From NCBI GenBank assembly GCA_018066245.1, contig JAGHRT010000017.1, forward strand, positions 41,647 through 105,646: a stretch of 64,000 nt of DNA, read 5' to 3'. The DNA is from Candidatus Equimonas faecalis (GTDB lineage Bacteria; Bacteroidota; Bacteroidia; Bacteroidales; Bacteroidaceae). The translations under genes and the position numbers were made by a program. Each line of letters begins with the position of its first letter. The first letter of the stretch is position 1. The notes beneath the pieces were generated by a model, which was given only the letters and a program-made list of their open reading frames with translations, searched no databases and was not told the origin of the DNA. Below are positions 1 to 7,719 of this stretch, piece by piece.

Positions 1-480
1 GAGACCCTGCGCACGCTGGTACTTGGCGTATTCCTGCATGTACCGCATACGCAAATACATCTGCCGAAAGTCTTTCGCGGAAAAGATGAAGACCAGCTTG
101 TTCTGCATTATCTGATTGCGGAACATATAGATGGCTCCCTTCTGGAACTTGGCTTTGCATTCGTCCAGCTCCTTTTGGAGTGCGGCAAGCTGGACTTCGA
201 GTGCGTTCACCTCGCGCTGCATCGTATCGACCTGCTGCTGGATGCCGGCCACGTACTTGCGCTTGTCGCTAATCTGGGAGTTGATGAGCATGAGGTTGGA
301 CAGCTGCGACTGCACGTCCTTTTTCGTGGTTTTAAGCAGCTGTTCGCCTTCGGCAATCTTGGACTTGAGCGCAGCCTGCTCCTGCTGGAGCTTCTGGATG
401 CTCTTGTTGGTAACCTTCTGGGCGGGTGCGGCCAGGGCTATCAGCAGGAAGGCGACGATGGTGGGTAAGAGGCGTTTCAT
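1..480 (-). CDS. EnvC-like murein hydrolase activator, N-terminal part (cut by window edge)
   Basis: Only the first 160 codons are in the window. Residues 1-21 form a signal peptide (MKRLLPTIVAFLL, then APAQ). The rest is a long heptad-rich coiled coil rich in Q, K, E and L, followed by the segment IFSAKDFRQMYLRMRYMQEY, typical of Bacteroidota EnvC/NlpD-like proteins just before the M23 domain. The family acts in the periplasm by activating or performing peptidoglycan cleavage during cell separation. The M23 domain itself lies outside the window, so its catalytic state is unknown. It is last in a minus-strand run behind dGTPase, TPR and DUF4292 genes, 22 bp after DUF4292, so probably co-transcribed. 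Confidence 0.82.
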   Translation of the reverse strand, partial: MKRLLPTIVAFLLIALAAPAQKVTNKSIQKLQQEQAALKSKIAEGEQLLKTTKKDVQSQLSNLMLINSQISDKRKYVAGIQQQVDTMQREVNALEVQLAALQKELDECKAKFQKGAIYMFRNQIMQNKLVFIFSAKDFRQMYLRMRYMQEYAKYQRAQGL

Positions 481-502
481 GGAAGGGTGGGGGAGTGTGG
501 GT

Positions 503-1135
503 TCACAGGGCGAGAAGGGCCTTAAACAGGGCGTTGGCATCGCGTTTCTTATACTTCGTCTCGTCTATCTCGGTGCGCGTGGCCCATTGCCTTTCGTTGC
601 TGATTTCCGTGAGCGACATATTGAAGCCTGCTTCCTTGGAGGCTGTGCGGAAGCGTACCTGATGGTTGGAGGGAATCTTGTGGCGGTTCACCTTGCCGAA
701 GGCGGAGTAGGTCCAGCTCAACTGGCTGTCGGTGCGCCCCGCCATGTTGTCGCCCCAAAACAGGGCCTGGATTTCCCTGAAGCCCATCTGGCGCTCGCTG
801 AGGGCGGCGATGTCGGCATAGGGGGCGCGGACGTATTGCTTGTTCACGCGGTCGATGAGCAGCACCGTGTCGGGCGTGAACTCCAGCGTGCCGACATTCA
901 TGCCGAGCAGTACGAGGTTGAGCTGCACCACGTCGTCGCGCAGCATTCTCAGCCTGCCGGAGCAACTGAGGTCTTCGCCGATGAGTTCCACGCCTGCCCG
1001 AGCCGACACGGCTTCGGGCAGCGACACGACGTCGGCGGGGCTTGTGCCGCCTGTCGTGGGGGAAGTGGCGTTTTGGCTTCCGTGGCAACCGGCCATCAGC
1101 AGGACGGCGAGGAGGAGGTATAGGGTGTGCTTCAT
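503..1135 (-). CDS. DUF4292 family lipoprotein
   Basis: A 210-residue protein with a lipoprotein signal peptide and lipobox (LLMAGC, Cys17), so it should be lipid-anchored, probably in the outer membrane. The body (sequences such as SCSGRLRMLRDDVVQLNLVL, and DTVLLIDRVNKQYVRA) matches the Bacteroidota DUF4292 family, a fold resembling LolA/LolB-type lipoprotein carriers; function unproven. In many Bacteroidales the order TPR protein, DUF4292, EnvC-like peptidase is kept, as here, which hints at a cell-envelope role. The gap to the upstream TPR gene (187 bp) holds a tandem-repeat array. Confidence 0.83.
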   Translation of the reverse strand: MKHTLYLLLAVLLMAGCHGSQNATSPTTGGTSPADVVSLPEAVSARAGVELIGEDLSCSGRLRMLRDDVVQLNLVLLGMNVGTLEFTPDTVLLIDRVNKQYVRAPYADIAALSERQMGFREIQALFWGDNMAGRTDSQLSWTYSAFGKVNRHKIPSNHQVRFRTASKEAGFNMSLTEISNERQWATRTEIDETKYKKRDANALFKALLAL

Positions 1136-1156
1136 GGTCGGGTAGGGATGGTTGTT

Positions 1157-1271
1157 CGTGGTCTATAGGGTGGCTGTTCTTAGTCCGCCGATAGTTTTTC
1201 CTGTCGTATAGGGCAGTGCGGCTTAGTCTATAGGATAATTTCTCTTGGTCTTTAGGGCTGGAGTTTCTCTC
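1157..1271. repeat. 21-22 bp tandem array, degenerate (family A)
   Basis: About five imperfect units in the gap between the TPR and DUF4292 genes. Units start TAGTCCGCCGATAG or TAGTCTATAGG and end in a T-rich run; the unit at about 1181 is nearly identical to one at 7581. The array lies inside a probable operon. Function unknown. Confidence 0.7.
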
Positions 1272-1322
1272 CCTTGTGCGGTTTTCTTTCTCCTATGAAT
1301 GAGTTTGTTGAAGTCCTTCACT

Positions 1323-2756
1323 TCATTTCTTTCTTGAACGGGGCGGTTTGCCCTTTCCCGCCCCCTCTCGGATGAGGCGCTGGTGTTCGGAGAGTTCCTC
1401 GTCGGGGACGTCGCTCAACTCCACGGCCCGGTTGATGTAGCGCAGGGCTTCGCGGTCGCGCCCCATGCAATGCAGAATCCAGGCGTAGGTGTCGAGAAAC
1501 GTAATGCTTTCGGGCTCTTCCTCCAAGGTGCGGCGGCTCAGTTCCTCGGCACGCTGGAGGTTGCGCCCCAGCTGCGAGAGCTGGTAGGCGTAGTTGTTGA
1601 GCATCATCACGTCGGTGGAGTCCATCTGGATGGCCGTCTCGTAGGCTTCCACCGAGGCTTCGGTGTTGTTCAGGTTGGTGTAGATGTCGCCGCATAGGCC
1701 GTAGAGGCGCGGAGCCATGGGGTCGTCGGACGGGAGCTGCACCGTGTTGATGCCCCTTTGGCAGGCATCGAGGGCTTTCAGCGTGTCGCCGAGGCTGAAG
1801 TGGCCGAGGGCTTCGTAGAAGTAGTAGCTCAGGAAGTCGGGCTCAAAGGCTTCGCCTTCGGCGCAAAGCTTCACGATTTGCTGCGACTGCTCCCGTTCCT
1901 GCTCCTCCGTCCAGAGGCTGACAGTGTCCACAATGACCGTGTCGGTTTCCAGCGCGAGGGTGTCGTCCATGACTGCGGTGTCGGCCACTGCCTGTTCGGA
2001 AAGCCTGATGGTCGCTATGAGGGCTTGGCGCAGGGCCTTCACCTTGTCGTAGTAGCGGGGCGTGCCTTTCAGTTTCTCCTTAATGCGTTCGGGCGTGGAG
2101 GGGTCCGGCATAGCCTTCACAAGGAGAGAGTCGTAGGTGGCCTCAGCCAGTTCGCGCCGCCCCATGCAGTCGTAAATCTCAAACCGCTCCCACGCCGTCA
2201 TGGCGTCGGGCTCGTCCAACTGCTCCATACGCTCCACCGTGGCCAAGGCTTGCGGGTATTGCGCCTGTATCTTGTAGAGTTGCACAAGCAGGCCCAGATC
2301 GCCATAGCCCGGGCGCGGCTCGCGGCAAATCCTTTCGTAGAGGCGCGTAGCCCCTGCGTAGTCGCCACGGCTCAGCAGGTGGTCGGCCAGCCTCTCGCGG
2401 ATGGTGGCGTTGGCCGTATCGGTGCGGTAGGCCCGGCGCAGGAGCGAGTCGCCCTCTGCCACCCAGGCGCTGTCGATAAGCGCCGATGCTGCCAGCTTGA
2501 GGTTGGCCATGTCGTAGAGGGCCGCCGTGTGGTCGGGCGCAATGCGGAGGCATTCGTTCAGAAGCTCAAAGGCGGCGTCGGGATGCCCCGCCATGCGCTG
2601 GCATACTGCCGACATGTACAGCGCACTCAGCACCGTGTCGGTCCTTTCCGTCCGGCTCTTGCGCTCCTGGGCGGACTGCCGCAGGGCAGGCCTGCCGGCC
2701 ACAGCCGTCAGCGCTACGAGGGCCAGCAGTATGTAGGCGACTTTTCTGAGCATCAT
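1323..2756 (-). CDS. TPR-repeat protein, exported
   Basis: A 477-residue protein with an N-terminal hydrophobic signal (residues 1-22, MMLRKVAYILLALVALTAVA) followed by several tetratricopeptide-like helical repeats, for example around GHPDAAFELLNECLRIAPDH, NTEASVEAYETAIQMDSTD and GRDREALRYINRAVELS. TPR proteins of this kind are scaffolds; no catalytic motif is visible. Its ATG overlaps the dGTPase stop as ATGA, so translation is probably coupled. The genomic context (DUF4292 and EnvC downstream) suggests an envelope or division-linked role, but this is inference. Confidence 0.82.
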   Translation of the reverse strand: MMLRKVAYILLALVALTAVAGRPALRQSAQERKSRTERTDTVLSALYMSAVCQRMAGHPDAAFELLNECLRIAPDHTAALYDMANLKLAASALIDSAWVAEGDSLLRRAYRTDTANATIRERLADHLLSRGDYAGATRLYERICREPRPGYGDLGLLVQLYKIQAQYPQALATVERMEQLDEPDAMTAWERFEIYDCMGRRELAEATYDSLLVKAMPDPSTPERIKEKLKGTPRYYDKVKALRQALIATIRLSEQAVADTAVMDDTLALETDTVIVDTVSLWTEEQEREQSQQIVKLCAEGEAFEPDFLSYYFYEALGHFSLGDTLKALDACQRGINTVQLPSDDPMAPRLYGLCGDIYTNLNNTEASVEAYETAIQMDSTDVMMLNNYAYQLSQLGRNLQRAEELSRRTLEEEPESITFLDTYAWILHCMGRDREALRYINRAVELSDVPDEELSEHQRLIREGAGKGKPPRSRKK

Positions 2757-4087
2757 ACCATCGGGAGCGAATGACCGTTGATTTTGCGGTAAAGGTCAAG
2801 GGCGTAAACGTCCGTCATCCCGCTGAGGTAATCCAGCACCGCCATGACCCGTGTGCTGAGGTCGTCGGCTCGCAGCTCGTACTGGCTGGAGGCTTGGTTC
2901 AGAAGCAGGCGCGAGTAAGCCTTGTCGGGGTGCGTGACGGCCTCGGTTACCTGTTCGAGGAGCGTATATATAATATGGTAGCCCGCAAGGTCGATGTCGG
3001 TAACCTCTTTGCAGTTGTAGATGCGGCTGACGGCCACTTTCTGGCAACGGGCGTAGGCTTGCTGCAAAGGCTCGGGCAGGTGGTCGATGAGCGCTCCTTG
3101 GAACTGTCCGCTCAGTATGAGGGATTCGTTGTCGATAAAGAGCTTCACGCACGCCGACTCCAGGGCTCCGATGACGCATGAGCGGTAATAGACCATCTGG
3201 TCGTTGAGGTCGGTGCAGCCGGGATAGGCATTTCTCATTTGTTCCTGCACGTCGGCGGGGAAGAAGTCGAGGAGCAGTTGGCTGGCTTCGTCGTAGGAGA
3301 GCAGGCGGAGCTTGAATGCGTCCTCGATGTCCATAATCTCGTAGCAAATATCGTCGGCCGCCTCCACAAGATACACCAGCGGGTGCCGCGCAAAGCGCAC
3401 GCCGTCGGCATTGCACTGTATTTCCGTCAGCCCCAGTTCACGCGCTATGCGGAGGTAGTCCTCACGCTCGGCGGTGAAGAAGCCGAACTTGCTTTTCGTG
3501 CCGCACAGGTTGCTGCTGTAGGGGTACTTCACGATGCTGGCCAGCGTGCTGTAGGTGAGCACGAAGCCGCCTTTCCTGCGTCCTGCAAACTGGTGGGTGA
3601 GCAGGCGGAAGGTGTTGGCGTTGCCGTCGAAGTTCACTATGTCGGCCCAGACCGCCGGGGGGAGCATCCCCTTCAGGATTTGTCCCTTGCCCTCGCTGAA
3701 GTAGCTGCGTATGGCCCGCTCTCCGCTGTGGCCGAAGGGGGGGTTGCCCATGTCGTGGGCGAGGCAGGCCGCACTGACGATGGCCCCGATGCTCTGGAAG
3801 TCGGCTTCGGGAGCCTGATCGGGGTGGAGGCGCAGAAGTTCGCTGCCCACGTCGTTGCCAAGGGAGCGCCCCACGCTGCTCACCTCAAGGGAGTGCGTCA
3901 GGCGGTTATGGACGAACACGCTGCCGGGCAGGGGAAAAACCTGCGTCTTGTTTTGCATTCGGCGGAAGGCCGAACTGAAAATCAGGCGGTCGTATTCCCG
4001 TTGGAACTCGGGGCGGCGTTCTGTAGGGCCGGCCTTCACGCCTTCTTTGCCAAGGCGCTTCGACGATATGAGTTGCTGCCAATTCAT
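2753..4087 (-). CDS. dgt: Deoxyguanosinetriphosphate triphosphohydrolase
   Basis: A 444-residue HD-domain dNTPase that cleaves dGTP to deoxyguanosine and triphosphate, affecting dNTP pools in the cytoplasm. Visible family features: start MNWQQLISSKRLG, the RLTHSLEVSSVGRSLG block (His65), AHDMGNPPFGHSGE (His111-Asp112), and the C-terminal region MTDVYALDLYRKI. The open frame runs upstream to 4189, but a TAACTTTG promoter box at 4111-4118 lies inside that extension and the family start is at 4087, so the shorter start is preferred. The stop overlaps the downstream TPR start by 4 bp. Confidence 0.93.
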   Translation of the reverse strand: MNWQQLISSKRLGKEGVKAGPTERRPEFQREYDRLIFSSAFRRMQNKTQVFPLPGSVFVHNRLTHSLEVSSVGRSLGNDVGSELLRLHPDQAPEADFQSIGAIVSAACLAHDMGNPPFGHSGERAIRSYFSEGKGQILKGMLPPAVWADIVNFDGNANTFRLLTHQFAGRRKGGFVLTYSTLASIVKYPYSSNLCGTKSKFGFFTAEREDYLRIARELGLTEIQCNADGVRFARHPLVYLVEAADDICYEIMDIEDAFKLRLLSYDEASQLLLDFFPADVQEQMRNAYPGCTDLNDQMVYYRSCVIGALESACVKLFIDNESLILSGQFQGALIDHLPEPLQQAYARCQKVAVSRIYNCKEVTDIDLAGYHIIYTLLEQVTEAVTHPDKAYSRLLLNQASSQYELRADDLSTRVMAVLDYLSGMTDVYALDLYRKINGHSLPMV

Positions 4088-4110
4088 TTGCGTAATCCGG
4101 TTTGAGCCTA

Positions 4111-4118
4111 CAAAGTTA
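4111..4118 (-). promoter_or_regulatory. -7 box of the dgt promoter
   Basis: The minus strand reads TAACTTTG, a perfect TAnnTTTG box. No TTG is found 20 bases upstream, so the -33 is weak. It predicts a leader of roughly 20 bases to the ATG at 4087 and supports that start. Confidence 0.55.
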
Positions 4119-4281
4119 AGCATTTTCTCGCACTTATTCCCCTTTTTCGAAGAAAAACTGCGCCGAGCCTCGTTTTTTCGCCTGTTCAAGCCTTGCTTCC
4201 TCCTGCTTTTCGCTTTTCCATCTGCCCGATGCTCATCCCTCTCCGGCGGCGAGGAGGGGCGCCCGGCTGGATGGTTTTCAC

Positions 4282-4362
4282 TAGTGTATAGGCTAGTTTT
4301 TTCTAGAGTATAGGCTAGTTTTTTCTAGAGTATAGACTAGTTTTTTCTAGTGTATAGAGTAG
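4282..4362. repeat. 22-bp tandem array (family A), 3.7 units
   Basis: Units start at 4282, 4304, 4326 and 4348, each TAG(T/A)GTATAG, two bases, TAG, then a T run ending in C. It lies in the 433-bp divergent gap between dgt (minus) and dut (plus). Apart from the array and the dgt promoter, the gap holds GC-rich sequence around 4225-4275 and no recognisable gene. CTAG-rich units could form small hairpins. Confidence 0.85.
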
Positions 4363-4544
4363 GGCGTGTGGTCGGTAAGGGCTTGAAATCAGGGGTATAG
4401 ACCTCTGCCGAGCAGCCCTCTGCCAAACGCTCCGCTCCTGCCTTCTCCCGCCACGAAAGGGAGGCTGCGCAAAAAAATCGGTGCGCCGGCATAATTTTTA
4501 AGCTTTTTTAGAGTTATAGAATGTGTAAAGCCCCTTTCACGACC

Positions 4545-4979
4545 ATGACCATTGAAGTAATCAATCGTTCACACCACGCTCTTCCGGCCTATGCCACGCC
4601 GCTCAGTGCCGGCCTTGACCTGCGGGCCAACCTTGAAGCTCCCGTTACGCTCCAGCCCATGGAGCGCCGCCTCATTCCCACAGGACTTTTCATCGCCCTG
4701 CCCGCCGGCTATGAGGCGCAGGTGCGGCCCCGTTCCGGCCTGGCCCTGAAACATGGCCTTACGGTGCTCAACGCCCCGGGCACGATAGATGCCGACTACC
4801 GTGGCGAAGTGGGCGTTGTCCTTATCAACCAGTCGGAGCAGCCCTTTACCATTGAGGACGGCGAGCGGGTGGCGCAACTCGTCGTGGCACGCCACGAACA
4901 GGTGGAATGGCGCCCCGTGGAACAACTCGCCGACACCGAGCGCGGTGCGGGGGGCTTCGGCCACTCTGGAAGGGAGTAG
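4545..4979 (+). CDS. dut: Deoxyuridine 5'-triphosphate nucleotidohydrolase
   Basis: A 144-residue trimeric dUTPase that hydrolyses dUTP to dUMP and pyrophosphate, keeping uracil out of DNA and supplying dTMP synthesis. All five family motifs are present: AGLDLRA (22-28), RSGLA (63-67), [11 protein letters not shown] (79-89, catalytic Asp), ERVAQLV (107-113) and [10 protein letters not shown] (133-142). The start at 4545 ([11 protein letters not shown]) fits the family; an in-frame ATG at 4521 would add eight residues. In many Bacteroidales dut sits next to the TPR/DUF4292 genes on one strand; here it is divergent from dgt and leads the flippase gene by 87 bp. Confidence 0.93.
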   Translation: MTIEVINRSHHALPAYATPLSAGLDLRANLEAPVTLQPMERRLIPTGLFIALPAGYEAQVRPRSGLALKHGLTVLNAPGTIDADYRGEVGVVLINQSEQPFTIEDGERVAQLVVARHEQVEWRPVEQLADTERGAGGFGHSGRE

Positions 4980-5066
4980 ATGAGATAAGTGTAGCACGAA
5001 GAGTAATTTGACCCTCCCTCCGATTCGTCTGTCTGCCCATTAGTTCCTACTCACATTCCCTCGCTG

Positions 5067-6500
5067 ATGACTGCGCCTACGAAGAAATCCGTTTTCCGTG
5101 CCACGTCGCTCATGGGCGGCGTGCAGGTGCTCACCATCCTCATCAACATTGTCCGCAACAAGCTGGCGGCTGTGCTTATCGGAGCGGCGGGCATGGGCCT
5201 CGCCGACCTGTATAGCCGCACGGCCGACTTCCTTTCGCAAGCCACCAGCTTCGGCATAGGCATCTCCTCGGTACGCCGCCTTGCCGCTATGCACGAAGCC
5301 GGCAACCAGCGGGAATGTGCGCATTACGTCAGGCTCATCCGCACGCTCACCCTTTGGCTGGCCGCCCTCGGTGCAGTAGTGTGCCTTGTGGCCGCCCCCC
5401 TCCTCAGCCGCTGGAGCGTGGGCGGAAGCAGCATTACCCCGGGTTTCTGGAAACTGGCCGCAATGGTGGCTTTCATTACGCTGGCTGCCGGCGAAACGGC
5501 CATACTCAAGGCTACCCAGCAACTTCGCAAAATTGCCGTAAACACCACACTCAGCGCCGTAGCCACGCTCGCTTACGCCGCTGCATTCTACACGGCTTTC
5601 GGTATGCGCGGTATCATTCCCGTGCTCATCCTGTCGTCTGCCACGGTGTGGCTGCTCACGCTCCGCAGCACACTCCAAAACTTCCCGCTGGCCCTGCTCC
5701 GTCCCCGCAGGGATTTCTTCCGCCGCAGCCGGAGCGTACTGGCCATGGGGCTGGCCCTTGTGAGTGCCGGCATCCTGGGCAGCGGCAGCGAAATGGTCAT
5801 CCGTTCTTTCGTTATTTCCCACGGTTCCCTCGCCGACGCAGGTCTCTATGCCGCAGGCCTGACGCTCACAGTGAGCTACGCACGCATCATTTTCTCAGCG
5901 ATGGATGCCGATTACTACCCGCGACTTTCCGCTGCCATTACTTCGCCCACGTTTCTCTCGGCGACCGTCAATCGGCAAATAGACGTGCTGGTGCTTATGA
6001 TGGCTCCGTTCCTCATTCTCTTTGCCCTCGTGCTGCCTGTCGCCGTGCGGGTGCTCTACGCCCCTGAATTTATGGCGGTCGAACCTATGGTACTTCTCGC
6101 TCTCGGCTACATGCTGTTCAAGTCCGTATATTCCCCCATGGCCTACCTCCCCCTGGCGGCCGGCCACTCGCGCGTATATCTTATAATGGAGTTGAGCTAC
6201 GACGTGGTGTTCTGCCTGCTCGTCATTCTGGGCTACACCTTCTTCGGCCTGCCGGGCACGGGCGTGGCCCTCTCGGTGGCCAACGCCCTCGACCTCCTGG
6301 CCCTGTGGACCTTCTACCACCACCGCTATAAATACAGCCTTGAACGCGCCACGCTCCTCCGCGCCGCCTTTCAAGCCGTCCTCTTGGCGGCCACGCTTGC
6401 CCTCTGCCTGTCTGCGCCCTCCCTCGTGATGCGCTGCACCGTGGGCGGCGGGCTTTTCGCCCTCTCGCTGGCCTATTCCGTGTATTCCTATAAAAGATGA
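5067..6500 (+). CDS. Oligosaccharide flippase (Wzx-like, MOP superfamily)
   Basis: A 477-residue integral membrane protein with about 12-14 hydrophobic segments spread along its length and a short soluble N-terminus (MTAPTKKSVFRATSLMGGVQ). This layout and the early GGVQVLTILINIVRNKLAA segment match polysaccharide flippases of the PST/MOP family, which move undecaprenyl-linked sugar units across the inner membrane. Its stop overlaps the ATG of the following glycosyltransferase (ATGA), supporting joint work in surface glycan synthesis. The substrate cannot be inferred. The isolated pair, away from a larger glycan cluster, is a common arrangement near dut in this order. Confidence 0.86.
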   Translation: MTAPTKKSVFRATSLMGGVQVLTILINIVRNKLAAVLIGAAGMGLADLYSRTADFLSQATSFGIGISSVRRLAAMHEAGNQRECAHYVRLIRTLTLWLAALGAVVCLVAAPLLSRWSVGGSSITPGFWKLAAMVAFITLAAGETAILKATQQLRKIAVNTTLSAVATLAYAAAFYTAFGMRGIIPVLILSSATVWLLTLRSTLQNFPLALLRPRRDFFRRSRSVLAMGLALVSAGILGSGSEMVIRSFVISHGSLADAGLYAAGLTLTVSYARIIFSAMDADYYPRLSAAITSPTFLSATVNRQIDVLVLMMAPFLILFALVLPVAVRVLYAPEFMAVEPMVLLALGYMLFKSVYSPMAYLPLAAGHSRVYLIMELSYDVVFCLLVILGYTFFGLPGTGVALSVANALDLLALWTFYHHRYKYSLERATLLRAAFQAVLLAATLALCLSAPSLVMRCTVGGGLFALSLAYSVYSYKR

Positions 6501-7447
6501 AATTCTCCATACTTGTAGCCGCCTACAACGCCCAGAAGTATCTTCCACGCTGCCTCGACTCGCTCTTCCAGCAGACAGAGCAGAGCCTGCAGGTTATAGT
6601 GATTGACGACTGTTCTACGGACGATTCCCTTCAGGTGGAACAAAGCTATACCAAAGTACGCGACAACTGCGTCCTCGTGCTGCATACGCCGCACAACAGC
6701 GGGCAGGCTGAAGCCCGCAACTTGGGTCTGAAATACGCCGTGGGCGAGCTTACGCTCATGGTCGATGCCGATGACTGGCTGGCCCCCGATTGCCTGGAGC
6801 AAATCTGGCGGACTTACACCTCCGCCCCCGACATTGACGCCGTGCCCATGCGTCTGCGCCTCGTGGCCGGCGACGGGATGGAGCAGGAGTGGAACGACCC
6901 GTCGCAGCTGCCCGTCATCATGACCGGCACGCAGGCCTGTGCCTACACGCTCAGCCGCAAGCTCCACGGGCTCTACGCCGTGCGCACCTCACTCCACCAG
7001 GAGTTCCCCTTCGACACCTCCTCGCGCCTCTATTCCGACGACAACACCACCTATATCCACTACCTCCACTCCCGCAAGGTGGCCCGCTCCGAGGGCATCT
7101 ACTACTACCGCCAGCACGCGGCCAGCGCCACGCACCAGTACGGCCTCTCGCGCCTCATGTTCCTCCGGGCCAACATGTCGCTCCGCCTCCAGTTGGAGCA
7201 GTACGGCTGCGACGACGACATACTCCGCCTCTGCGAGGAGCATTGCTGGAACAACTATCTCGGCATCTACCGCGAAATGCAGGAACTGCGCCGCTCCGAC
7301 TTCCTCACCGAGGAGCAGGAGGACGAAATCCGCACCACCTTGGACGAAGCCTACCATGCCCTGCGCCTCGACCGCCTCGGCAAAAAGCGGCTGCCCTTTG
7401 CCCTTTTCCAACTGGAGCAGAAGGCCATCATGACGGTGAAGCGCTGA
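6497..7447 (+). CDS. Family 2 glycosyltransferase
   Basis: A 316-residue GT-A enzyme. The N-terminus FSILVAAYNAQKYLPRCLDS with VIVIDDCSTDD and NSGQAEARNLGL forms the nucleotide-sugar binding half, and VDADDW (about residues 92-97) is the DxD-type metal site. The C-terminal 150 residues are helical and variable, as usual in GT2. It probably adds a sugar to a lipid-linked glycan at the cytoplasmic face, paired with the overlapping flippase. Donor and acceptor are unknown. A bidirectional terminator follows at about 7658. Confidence 0.88.
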   Translation: MKFSILVAAYNAQKYLPRCLDSLFQQTEQSLQVIVIDDCSTDDSLQVEQSYTKVRDNCVLVLHTPHNSGQAEARNLGLKYAVGELTLMVDADDWLAPDCLEQIWRTYTSAPDIDAVPMRLRLVAGDGMEQEWNDPSQLPVIMTGTQACAYTLSRKLHGLYAVRTSLHQEFPFDTSSRLYSDDNTTYIHYLHSRKVARSEGIYYYRQHAASATHQYGLSRLMFLRANMSLRLQLEQYGCDDDILRLCEEHCWNNYLGIYREMQELRRSDFLTEEQEDEIRTTLDEAYHALRLDRLGKKRLPFALFQLEQKAIMTVKR

Positions 7448-7559
7448 CGGCCCCTCTGCCACCTGCGGGCCACGGCCTATGCAGGAGCCTTTCCTGCCGT
7501 ATAAAGCCCCTTCCCCCATCCTCCCTTAAAGCGAGAGTGCCGGCGAGGCGGCTTTTTTA

Positions 7560-7642
7560 TAGTCCGCCGACAGGGGAAATTAGTCCGCCGACAGTTTTTC
7601 CTCCCTTATAGGACAGTTTTTCCTTCCGTATAGTAGAGTTGC
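7560..7642. repeat. 21-22 bp tandem array (family A), both unit subtypes
   Basis: Two 21-bp units starting TAGTCCGCCGACAG (7560, 7581) are followed by 22-bp units of the TATAGGACAG type (7602, 7624). Both subtypes occur side by side, which shows they belong to one family. It lies between the 3' ends of the glycosyltransferase and the C10 peptidase; the rest of that 272-bp gap holds a terminator. Confidence 0.82.
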
Positions 7643-7657
7643 AAGCGCCCGGCATAC

Positions 7658-7693
7658 AAAGAAAGCCTCCCTTTGCGGGGAGGCTTTCTTATT
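7658..7693. terminator. Bidirectional rho-independent terminator
   Basis: A perfect stem AAGAAAGCCTCCC / GGGGAGGCTTTCTT around the loop TTTGC, with T-rich flanks in both directions, sits between two convergent genes (glycosyltransferase plus, C10 peptidase minus). Confidence 0.85.
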
Positions 7694-7719
7694 AGTGGGC
7701 GCGTGTGCCTCGGCAGGGC

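Noticed and set aside
131..1123. 330-codon plus-strand frame
   Set aside because: Covers two minus-strand genes with clear signal peptides and family features; shadow.
4088..4189. N-terminal extension of the dGTPase
   Set aside because: Contains the promoter box and has no match to the family.
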